A DNA stretch of 50,855 bases, from positions 1-50,855 of the forward strand of contig CAMOSH010000006.1 in assembly GCA_946624575.1 (NCBI GenBank). Direction: 5' to 3'. The notes beneath the pieces are model-generated. The model searched no databases and was not told the DNA's origin. It saw nothing but the letters and a program-made list of their open reading frames with translations. The translations under genes and the position numbers were made by a program. Origin of the DNA: an uncultured Verrucomicrobiota bacterium (GTDB lineage: Bacteria; Verrucomicrobiota; Kiritimatiellia; RFP12; UBA3636). How positions within the stretch are numbered: position 1 is the first letter of the stretch; each line of letters starts with the position of its first letter. Below, one piece after another: positions 24,464 to 31,983 of this stretch.

Positions 24464-26989
24464 TCACAGAAACGGCGCCAGTTTCGACGCGGCGCACCGC
24501 CGCACTTCGTCCGGCGTTCCCTGCACGACCAAGTCGCCGCCGCCTTCGCCGGCGCCAGGTCCGAGATCGACTATCCAGTCCGCGCGCCGCGCAATTTGCG
24601 GATGGTGCTCCACCGCGACGACCGTGCCCCCCGCGTCGCGCAGCCGCAGCAGCGTCGCGAGAAGCCGCTCCAGATCCAACGGATGCTGGCCGGCACCCGG
24701 TTCGTCGAGCAGGTACAGGGTACGCTCCGGAGGCGTCGCGCGGAATCCGCGTCCTGGCTTCGAAAGCTCGGTCGCAAGAAGAAGGCGCTGCATTTCGCCG
24801 CCAGACAGCGATGCTGTGCGCTGGCCGAGAGCCAGATGCCCGAGTCCCGCCTCGACGAGCGCCGAGAGTATCCGGGACAGCGCCGGCACGGCGGAAAATT
24901 CGACGGCCGCTTCAGACGCCGTCATCTCGAGCGTGTCGGCGATGGAGCGGCCCATCCAGTGCACTTCGAGCGTTTCGCGGTTGAAGCGGCGCCCCCCGCA
25001 CGTTTCGCAGGCGGTTTCGATGTCGGGAAGAAAGCCCATTTTCAGTCTAGTGACGCCTTCCCCGCCGCAGGCCTCGCAGCGCCCGCCGCGCGCGTTGAAG
25101 CTGAAGCGCGCCTGCCCGTACCCGCGCGCCTTCGCAAGCGGCGTCGCGGCGTAGAGTCCCCGCAGCGTTTCGAACGCCCCGCACGCGGACAGCACGATCG
25201 AGCGCGTGTTGCGGACGCGCGCGGCCCGGCCGACCTCCACGACGCGGCTTGCCGCGGCGGCGCCGACAACGGCCTTGCAGTTCACGGGGCGCCCAGCCGC
25301 CAGGGTCGCCGCCAGCACGTCGCGCACGAGCGACGTCTTTCCGGACCCGGAAACGCCGGTGACGACGGTGAATCTTCCGAGCGGAAAATCGACGTCGATT
25401 CCACGCAGGTTGTTCGCCGATGCGCCGATGACGCGGATACTCCCCTTCGCCGGCGGCGGCGGCCGGACAGCGACGGCCGCCATCGCGCCGCCGGGTGCCG
25501 CGGGCCGACGCGGAAAGAATTCCGACGGCGGCCCCTCCCTCACGATGCGGCCGCCCTCCGCTCCGGCTCCGGGGCCGAATTCGAATATCCTGTCCGCCGC
25601 GCGCAGGGTAGTCTCGTCGTGTTCGACTACCACGACCGTGTTTCCGGCGTCGCGAAGCGACTTCAGGAGCGGGACGATTAGCTCCGTGTCGCATGGATGC
25701 AGTCCGGCGGCAGGCTCGTCAAGCACGTACAGCGCGCCGCCAAGCCGGCGTCCGAGCGCGGCGGCAAGGCGGACGCGGCGGAGCTCACCGCCGCTGAGCG
25801 TGGACGCGGCGCGCCATGGCGCCAGGTAGCCCAGTCCGGCCCTAGCAAGGAATCCGAGCCTTTCGGCTATGCCCGGAAGCAGCGTCGCCGCCAACTCCGC
25901 TGACGCCCCGCCGCGCGACATGGCGGCCCGTGCGCGCTCCGTCCAGCCGCGCAGTTCGGAAACTGGGCGCGAAAGTAGTTCCGGAAGATTCGGTCCGTCG
26001 CCATCATCCTCCGACAGCGGCAGCCGGCACGCGACGACTTCGGGCCGCAGCCTGGCGCCGCCGCACGACTTGCAGACGTTTCCAGAATCGTCCAGCCCAG
26101 TCCCCTCGCACTTTTCGCAGGCACCCGCGCGGGACAGGAAGGAAAACCGCTCCGGGGTCAGAGGTGGAAGCGCCAATTCGCAGTCAGGGCAGAAGAAACG
26201 CGACGATTCGTTGCGCAGCGTGGGCGCAGCGTTCGAGCCTGCGGCCCACGAAAGGATCCTGATTTCGCCGCCGCTGCGCTCCATCGCCAGCGCCACGGAA
26301 TCGACAAGCCGCGCGCGGATCCCCTCGCGCACCACGATGCGGTCGACAACTGCGTCGATTTCCCTCGCGCCGGAACCGGCACCGGCGTCCAGTTCGTCGA
26401 GCGACCGCATTTCGCCGTCGATTCTGACGCGCACGAATCCGGCGCGGCGAGCCTCCTCCAGCGTCTCTTCGGCGTCGCGGACCGCCTGACGCGCCGCATT
26501 TCCCCCGCCGCGTTTCCTCAGCATCGGCGACAAGATCGCCAGCCTGGTTCCCTCCGGCATCGCGAGCAGCCGTTCGGCGAGCGCGCCGGGCTCGATGGCG
26601 CGGACGACGCGGCCGCATCTCGGACAGTGCGCGGTCCCGGCGTGCGCGAAAAGCAGCCGGAACGGATCGAGAAGATCCGCTTCGGTGGCGAGGATAGCGC
26701 GCGGTCCGGGCGCGACATCGCCCTGCGCCACCGCTATCGCCGGCGCCAGTCCGTCAACGAAATCGACCGCCGGGCGGTGCAGCTTTTCCAGCCCCGCGGC
26801 CGCACGTCCCGGCAGGCTCTCCAGATAGCGACGCCGGCCTTCGGCGAAAAGCGTGTCAAACGCCAGCGAACTCTTGCCGGACCCCGACACGCCCGCAAAG
26901 GCGGATATCTTGCCGTGCGGGATGCGCAGCGAGACGTTTTTGAGATTGTGCTCCCGCGCCCCGCGGATTTCCACGAACCCGTCGTTCAT
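24464..26989 (-). CDS. uvrA: UvrA-family excinuclease ATPase, divergent short form (UvrA2-like)
   Basis: The 841-residue protein has the full UvrA order: Walker A GVSGSGKSSLAFDTLFAEGR near residue 35, the UvrB-binding region (HCPRCGRVV to ILSPMLRKRGG), zinc module CPDC...CEKC, ABC signature LSGGELRRVRLA, a second Walker A GVSGSGKTS, the second zinc module CEACGGEG...CETCGG, and LSGGEMQRLLLA. It is about 100 residues shorter than housekeeping UvrA. Motifs deviate: LDEPAAGLHP and LDEPGAGQHP replace the LDEPTxGLH forms. That suggests a UvrA2-type paralogue in damage tolerance, with a canonical uvrA likely elsewhere. Its ATG overlaps the 3D-protein stop by ATGA, and dinB follows. Confidence 0.88.
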   Translation of the reverse strand: MNDGFVEIRGAREHNLKNVSLRIPHGKISAFAGVSGSGKSSLAFDTLFAEGRRRYLESLPGRAAAGLEKLHRPAVDFVDGLAPAIAVAQGDVAPGPRAILATEADLLDPFRLLFAHAGTAHCPRCGRVVRAIEPGALAERLLAMPEGTRLAILSPMLRKRGGGNAARQAVRDAEETLEEARRAGFVRVRIDGEMRSLDELDAGAGSGAREIDAVVDRIVVREGIRARLVDSVALAMERSGGEIRILSWAAGSNAAPTLRNESSRFFCPDCELALPPLTPERFSFLSRAGACEKCEGTGLDDSGNVCKSCGGARLRPEVVACRLPLSEDDGDGPNLPELLSRPVSELRGWTERARAAMSRGGASAELAATLLPGIAERLGFLARAGLGYLAPWRAASTLSGGELRRVRLAAALGRRLGGALYVLDEPAAGLHPCDTELIVPLLKSLRDAGNTVVVVEHDETTLRAADRIFEFGPGAGAEGGRIVREGPPSEFFPRRPAAPGGAMAAVAVRPPPPAKGSIRVIGASANNLRGIDVDFPLGRFTVVTGVSGSGKTSLVRDVLAATLAAGRPVNCKAVVGAAAASRVVEVGRAARVRNTRSIVLSACGAFETLRGLYAATPLAKARGYGQARFSFNARGGRCEACGGEGVTRLKMGFLPDIETACETCGGRRFNRETLEVHWMGRSIADTLEMTASEAAVEFSAVPALSRILSALVEAGLGHLALGQRTASLSGGEMQRLLLATELSKPGRGFRATPPERTLYLLDEPGAGQHPLDLERLLATLLRLRDAGGTVVAVEHHPQIARRADWIVDLGPGAGEGGGDLVVQGTPDEVRRCAASKLAPFL

Positions 26990-27480
26990 GGCTTCTTCCA
27001 GACGGAGACCGCCACTCCCTTTCGCCGCCCCCATTTCAGCGCCTCGCGCTCCGTGCCGAACCAGAGATCGAGGCGGTTTGGCCCCTTGATCGCGCCACCG
27101 GTGTCCTCCACCACCGCCCATCCGTATCCCGGAACGTACATGACGGTGCCAAAAGGATAGTACTTCGGGTCGGCGGCGGCGGTGCCACGCTTAGCCCGCT
27201 TCCCGCTGGCAGTTATGCCGACGGCCTTAGGCTTTCCCTTGTTCGGGCCGCTCGCGATCACGGGGCGCCCGTACCAATTGCGCTTCCAGTTGCATGAGCG
27301 CGGCCCGGAGTCGTACCCCGTCACCTCCATCCTGACCACGGTCTTCGTCCGGCCCCGTATGTCCATTTCCGGACGCCTGAACGAGCGGCACCCCGCAAGA
27401 AACGCGAACAGCCCCGCCGCCGCCGCGACCGCCACCGCCGCCAGCGCCTTTTGCGCAATGTCTCCGAACCCCTGCTTCAT
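26986..27480 (-). CDS. 3D-domain lipoprotein (MltA-like cell-wall protein)
   Basis: The 164-residue protein has a lipoprotein signal (hydrophobic stretch ending FLAGC, lipobox LAGC). It is followed by a 3D domain: VTGYDSG, then GTVMYVPGYGWAVVEDTGG and NRLDLWF, with the three aspartates that name the fold. 3D domains share the double-psi barrel of MltA lytic transglycosylases and act on peptidoglycan. Its stop overlaps the uvrA start, so a wall protein heads a repair operon, perhaps only by transcription convenience. A -10-like TAGGAT (minus strand, 27512-27507) lies upstream with a poor -35. Confidence 0.82.
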   Translation of the reverse strand: MKQGFGDIAQKALAAVAVAAAAGLFAFLAGCRSFRRPEMDIRGRTKTVVRMEVTGYDSGPRSCNWKRNWYGRPVIASGPNKGKPKAVGITASGKRAKRGTAAADPKYYPFGTVMYVPGYGWAVVEDTGGAIKGPNRLDLWFGTEREALKWGRRKGVAVSVWKKP

Positions 27481-27579
27481 GGAAATGCCCCGCGTCCTTT
27501 TCCCCAATCCTACCACAACGCGCCTTCCGATTCCATACCCGGATCGCCCGCGCCGGCGCGAACGCCCGCCCCCCCCCCG

Positions 27580-27608
27580 TTGCGGGGAAAGCGTTTGTTT
27601 GCTAGAAT
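27580..27608 (+). promoter_or_regulatory. Promoter of the hom operon
   Basis: TTGCGG (27580-27585) and TAGAAT (27603-27608) are 17 bp apart. A run of ten C residues (27569-27578) ends one base upstream of the -35. The gene start is 55 bp downstream. Confidence 0.6.
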
Positions 27609-27662
27609 CCGCTTCCGCCACTTCATCCGCGCCGATGCACGGCGCGGTCGGCTTTGCATGAC

Positions 27663-28955
27663 ATGACGGAAATCGGCGTTGGAATACTTGGGTTCGGCAC
27701 GGTCGGTGCCGGCGTTGCAAAAGGTCTGCTCGAAAACGGGGACGTTCTCCGCGAGCGCACCGGTCTGGACATCCGGCTCGTACGCGTGGCCGATCTGGAC
27801 ACCACGACGGATCGCGGCGTCGCCCTCCCGCCTGGAACGCTCGTGAGCGACGCGCGCGCCACGATCCACGACCCCGCGGTGAACGTGGTTGTCGAACTGA
27901 TCGGCGGCACGGGCGTGGCCAAGACGTTCGTCCGCGAGGCGCTCGAAGCCGGCAAGCCGGTCGTGACGGCCAACAAGAAGCTTCTGGCCGAATGCGGAGC
28001 CGAACTGTTCGCGCTGGCGAGCGAACGCGGCGTCGACCTTTTCTTCGGTGCCTCGGTCGGCGGCGGCATCCCCGTCATCCGCTCGCTGCGCGACGGCCTC
28101 GCCGGCGCACGCGTCAAGACAATCTACGGCATTCTCAACGGCACGTGCAACTACATCCTCTCCGCCATGGAAAAAGACGGCGGCCGCTTCGAGGACGTCC
28201 TCGCCGACGCGCAGCGGCTCGGCTTCGCGGAGGCGGACCCGACGCTCGACGTCGACGGCTTCGACACTCTGCACAAGGCCGCGATTCTCGCCGCCCTGGC
28301 GCACGGGTTCCAGCCCGACGTCCACTCGCTTCCAGTACGCGGCATACGCGGCGTTGTCAGCGCGGAGGACATCGAGCAGGCTCGTTCGCTTGGCTACAGG
28401 ATAAAGCTCCTGGCCATCGTCAAGTCCGGCGAAGACGGGCTTGAGCTGCGCGTCGATCCGACGCTCGTGAAGGCCGACGGCATGCTCGGCTCCGTGTCGG
28501 GCGTGTTCAACGCGGCCATGGTGCAAAGCGATTTGGACGACTGGACAATGTACTACGGACGCGGCGCAGGCCGTCTGCCTACGGCCTGCACCGTGATCGG
28601 CGACATCGCCGACGCCGCGCGCAACCTCGCCGCCGGCACCCATCGGCCCGTTTCCATGCCCTGCGCCGCCAAGGCGCCGAAGATCAAGAAGATCGGCGAC
28701 GGCGTCTCGCGCTTCTACGTGCGCCTTTCCCTGCGCGACGCCCCCGGCTCGCTGGCCGCGGCCACCGCCGCGTTCGGAGAAAACGGAGTCTCCATCGCAT
28801 CGGCGGTGCAGCGCGGCGCGAAGGACGGTTTCGCCACGGTGATCGTGCTGACCCACGAGGCGAAACGCTCCGCGGTGGACGCCGCGCTCAGTCGCATTCG
28901 CGACTCCAACGCGTCCGGCGGAGAGCCTGTGCTCTTCGGAATCGAGGACGTCTGA
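27663..28955 (+). CDS. hom: Homoserine dehydrogenase
   Basis: Hom reduces aspartate semialdehyde to homoserine for threonine and methionine synthesis. The 430-residue protein has an N-terminal Rossmann motif GILGFGTVGAGV, the junction VVTANKKLLAE, the catalytic region ILNGTCNYIL with the following EADPTLDVDGFD, and a C-terminal ACT domain (YVRLSLRDAPGSLAAATAAF) for threonine feedback control. The frame could begin at TTG 27654, but the ATG at 27663 directly precedes the conserved start MTEIGVGIL. It leads a run with the AGCS symporter and rsmE, and has its own promoter. Confidence 0.95.
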   Translation: MTEIGVGILGFGTVGAGVAKGLLENGDVLRERTGLDIRLVRVADLDTTTDRGVALPPGTLVSDARATIHDPAVNVVVELIGGTGVAKTFVREALEAGKPVVTANKKLLAECGAELFALASERGVDLFFGASVGGGIPVIRSLRDGLAGARVKTIYGILNGTCNYILSAMEKDGGRFEDVLADAQRLGFAEADPTLDVDGFDTLHKAAILAALAHGFQPDVHSLPVRGIRGVVSAEDIEQARSLGYRIKLLAIVKSGEDGLELRVDPTLVKADGMLGSVSGVFNAAMVQSDLDDWTMYYGRGAGRLPTACTVIGDIADAARNLAAGTHRPVSMPCAAKAPKIKKIGDGVSRFYVRLSLRDAPGSLAAATAAFGENGVSIASAVQRGAKDGFATVIVLTHEAKRSAVDAALSRIRDSNASGGEPVLFGIEDV

Positions 28956-29056
28956 AGTCCCCCGCCTGCCACCGCCCTCCACGCGCACGCCGCGCCGCCG
29001 CATCCCACGGCGCCCCGGCAACGATCTCCCATCCGCCCCTGAAAACAAGAAATCAA

Positions 29057-30751
29057 ATGAAAACCACGATTGCCCAGTTGCTGGCGTTCTCGCTGGCATT
29101 CGCCGTCGCGCCGCTCCGCGCGCAGGAAACCGCCGTTCCCGCAGCCCCCGCGTCAGCTGAATCGGCGCAGGCCGAACAGGAGTCGGCAGCCGCGCCCGGC
29201 GCCACGGCCCTCGCCACCATCGCCGCAGAAATCACGAAACCGGAGGACGCCGACGTCGCCGCCACGTCCGAAGCCAAGAGCGCTTGGCTCGACAATCTCA
29301 CCGCCGTCGTCAACAAGGCCGACGACTTCGTGTGGGGGCCGACGCTCATCGGAGCGATTCTGGTCACCGGGATTCTGCTGACGTGCATTCTGCGCCTCGT
29401 CCATCTCTTCAACCTCAAGCGCGCGTTCCGCTACACGTTCGCGACGGAATCCGACGGCCACGGGGAGGTGAGCAGCTTCGGCGCGCTTTGCACCGCCCTC
29501 TCCGCCACCATCGGCACTGGCAACATCGTGGGCGTCGCGACGGCGATCGGGACTGGCGGCCCCGGCGCGCTCTTCTGGATGGAAGTCGCCGCATTCTTCG
29601 GCATGGCCACGAAATACGCCGAAGGCCTGCTTGCCGTGCAGTACCGCGAAGTGTCCCCCGACGGCAAGGTCCTCGGCGGCCCGTTCTACTACATCGAAAA
29701 GGGCCTCGGCTCGAAATTCAAGTGGCTCGCCGTGTTGTTCGCCGTGTTCGGCGTCGTGGCCGGCATCATGGGCATCGGCACAATCACGCAGATCCAGGGC
29801 ATCACCTCCGCCGCCGATCGTTTCTTCCGCCTCTGCGTCTACGAAAACGGCACCGATCCCGGCTTCGTTGCGCCAGGGTTCGAGCTTTTCGGATCGCACT
29901 ACTCCTGGGCCATCGCCGTCACCGGCGTCGTCGTCACGCTCTGCGTCGCGCTCGTCGTCATAGGCGGCCTCAAGCGCATCGCCAGCGTTTCGACGATCGT
30001 GGTGCCGTTCATGGCCGTGTTCTACGTGATCATCTGCGCGTTCCTGCTACTCGGCAACCTTTCCAAGGTGACGGCGGCTCTGGAGCTCGTCGTCAAGGCG
30101 GCGTTCAATCCCAAGGCATTCACCGGCGGCATGGTCGGCACGATTTTCATCGCCATGCAGAAGGGCATCGCGCGCGGAATCTTCTCCAACGAGGCCGGGC
30201 TTGGCTCGGCCCCGATTGCCGCCGCCGCCGCGAAGACGAACGAACCTGTGCGCCAGGGCCTCGTCTGCATGACCGGAACTTTCATCGACACGATCGTGAT
30301 ATGCACCATGACCGGTCTGGCGATCGTCGTCACCGGCACCTGGGAGCCCTCGCTTGGACTCAAGGGCGTCGACATCACGATCGAGGCATTCACCAGGGGC
30401 CTTTCGTTCCTGCCAAACGCCAATGTCGTCGGCCCGCTCTTCCTCTCTGTCGCGCTGGCGTTCTTCGCCTTCACGACGATTCTCGGATGGGACTACTACT
30501 CCGAGAAGTGCCTCGAATACCTCGTCGGCACGAAGCACAGGACGATCGTCGGGATCTACCGTCTGCTGTACGTAGTCGTCGTGTTCATCGGACCCTACCT
30601 GACCGTCTCCGTCGTCTGGGGCGTCGCCGACACGTTCAACGGCCTGATGGCGTTTCCGAACCTCGTGGCTCTCATACTGCTCTCCCCGACAGTCGGGCGG
30701 CTGACGCGCGACTACTTCCACCGCCTCAAGACGCACCAGATCCAGGACTGA
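29057..30751 (+). CDS. Alanine/glycine:sodium symporter (AGCS family) with N-terminal extension
   Basis: The 564-residue protein has the AGCS core from about residue 85: DDFVWGPTLIGAILVTGILLT, then SSFGALCTALSATIGTGNIVG (the conserved substrate/Na site), GGPFYYIEKGL, and IFSNEAGLGSAPIAAA. It should import alanine or glycine with sodium through the inner membrane. Unusually, the core is preceded by a signal-peptide-like segment (residues 1-22, ending LRA) and about 60 residues rich in Ala, Glu and Pro, probably outside the membrane. It follows hom by 101 bp, and rsmE begins 23 bp later. Confidence 0.92.
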   Translation: MKTTIAQLLAFSLAFAVAPLRAQETAVPAAPASAESAQAEQESAAAPGATALATIAAEITKPEDADVAATSEAKSAWLDNLTAVVNKADDFVWGPTLIGAILVTGILLTCILRLVHLFNLKRAFRYTFATESDGHGEVSSFGALCTALSATIGTGNIVGVATAIGTGGPGALFWMEVAAFFGMATKYAEGLLAVQYREVSPDGKVLGGPFYYIEKGLGSKFKWLAVLFAVFGVVAGIMGIGTITQIQGITSAADRFFRLCVYENGTDPGFVAPGFELFGSHYSWAIAVTGVVVTLCVALVVIGGLKRIASVSTIVVPFMAVFYVIICAFLLLGNLSKVTAALELVVKAAFNPKAFTGGMVGTIFIAMQKGIARGIFSNEAGLGSAPIAAAAAKTNEPVRQGLVCMTGTFIDTIVICTMTGLAIVVTGTWEPSLGLKGVDITIEAFTRGLSFLPNANVVGPLFLSVALAFFAFTTILGWDYYSEKCLEYLVGTKHRTIVGIYRLLYVVVVFIGPYLTVSVVWGVADTFNGLMAFPNLVALILLSPTVGRLTRDYFHRLKTHQIQD

Positions 30752-30774
30752 AAGCCTGAATCCAGTCAGGACCG

Positions 30775-31563
30775 TTGAACAGAATCGTTTTCGAATGCGC
30801 CGAACGCGGCGGTGGAGACACCGTCGCGTTCGGCGGTGAACGCGCCCGGCACGTCTTTTCGGTGCTCGGCGCAAAGCCTGGCGACACGCTCCGTGTCGGC
30901 GAAATCGGCGGACTGAGATACGACACGGCGAAAATCCTGGCCTGCTCGGAATCGCGGTGCGAAGTGGAGCTCGGCCCCGGTTCGCCGCCGCCGCCGCGCT
31001 GCGGCGCGGACCTCCTGCTCGCCCTGCCCCGCCCCAAATGCCTGCGCAGGCTGCTGCCGCAGCTTGCGGCGCTCGGCCCGGCGCATGTGTTCATCACCGC
31101 AGCCGAAAAAGTCGAAAAATCCTACTGGGGATCGGCGTTGCTTGACGAAGCGCGCGTTCGTCCCCTGTTGCTGGAAGGCCTTTCCCAGGCCGGGGACACC
31201 ATCTTGCCGCAAATCCGCCTTTGCAGGCGACTCAAGCCGCTCGTTCAGGATGAATTGCCGGCGCTGTACCCAGCGGAACGGCGCTTCATTGCCCATCCCT
31301 CAGGAACCGACGCCCATCAGTCCGCAGCCGATTTCGGCGTCGCACCCGCCCGAACCGCGCCCGCAGGCGCAGACGGTGCCGCGACGGCAGGCGCGGACAC
31401 TACGCCGCCTGCGCTTGTGGCCGTCGGCCCTGAAGGCGGTTGGAGCGACTTCGAACTGAATCTCTTCGAAGAGCGTGGCTTCCGGCGCATATCGCTCGGA
31501 GAGCGCCCGCTTCGAACCGATACCGCCGTCGTCGCATTGCTATCGCGCTTTCTGCCGCGCTGA
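30775..31563 (+). CDS. rsmE: 16S rRNA (uracil-1498-N3)-methyltransferase
   Basis: RsmE methylates N3 of U1498 in 16S rRNA using SAM. The 262-residue protein shows a PUA-like N-terminal domain (HVFSVLGAKPGDTLRVGE) and the SPOUT knot with VAVGPEGGWSDFEL and LGERPLRTDTAVVALLS at the C-terminus. An Ala/Thr/Gly-rich insertion of about 35 residues sits just before the VGPEGG motif and looks like a flexible loop. The start is TTG at 30775 with CAGGA upstream; no in-frame ATG gives a full N-terminus. It lies 23 bp after the AGCS symporter. Confidence 0.93.
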   Translation: MNRIVFECAERGGGDTVAFGGERARHVFSVLGAKPGDTLRVGEIGGLRYDTAKILACSESRCEVELGPGSPPPPRCGADLLLALPRPKCLRRLLPQLAALGPAHVFITAAEKVEKSYWGSALLDEARVRPLLLEGLSQAGDTILPQIRLCRRLKPLVQDELPALYPAERRFIAHPSGTDAHQSAADFGVAPARTAPAGADGAATAGADTTPPALVAVGPEGGWSDFELNLFEERGFRRISLGERPLRTDTAVVALLSRFLPR

Positions 31564-31635
31564 CGCCGGAACGGAACAAAACTCCGGCCGCGAACAAAGA
31601 CCGCATTCGCGAAATCTCCATTCGTGCTTCGAAAA

Positions 31636-31712
31636 TGGTGCGCCCGGTTGGACTTGAACCAACGACCTAGGGATTATGAGTCCCCAGCTCTGACCGACTG
31701 AGCTACGGGCGC
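31636..31712 (-). tRNA. tRNA with CAT anticodon (elongator Met or Ile2)
   Basis: A complete 77-nt cloverleaf runs from 31712 (GCGCCCG acceptor arm) to an encoded CCA at 31638-31636. The anticodon loop is CTCATAA, on a 5-bp stem, and the T-loop contains GGTTCAAGTCC. A CAT anticodon fits Met-tRNA or the lysidine-modified Ile2-tRNA. The AGGTC variable loop and TTCAAGTCC T-arm resemble Ile2, but the call needs covariance scoring. An initiator tRNA is unlikely because the acceptor arm starts with a G-C pair and the GGG/CCC anticodon-stem signature is incomplete. Confidence 0.93.
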
Positions 31713-31888
31713 AAAACAACGCTTACGACGATTCAGGAGATTCCCAGAGCGGGAAGCGGCCTTGGCCGCCACGCATGGAGCCAGATGCGTCGTGCGGGGA
31801 ATGCTAGCGCATCGCGCAAAAAAATGGAAGCGAAAAATCCGCGCGGTTCCGCTGCCGTGCCGGGATTCGCGACGGCGACGGCGGAGTC

Positions 31889-31917
31889 TTGCGCCGAAAG
31901 GGCCGTTCGGGTAGACT
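31889..31917 (+). promoter_or_regulatory. Candidate promoter of the glgP operon
   Basis: TTGCGC (31889-31894) and TAGACT (31912-31917) are 17 bp apart, about 67 bp before the glgP start. The pattern matches other promoters in this window. Confidence 0.5.
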
Positions 31918-31983
31918 TCCGGCCCGTTCGCACAGCCGCAGCCGCATGTCGCGACCGCGCCCGGAACCGAACAAGATTCAGCC

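Noticed and set aside
31565-31588. Possible terminator after rsmE (6-bp inverted repeat)
   Set aside because: Stem is short and has no T-tract on either side.
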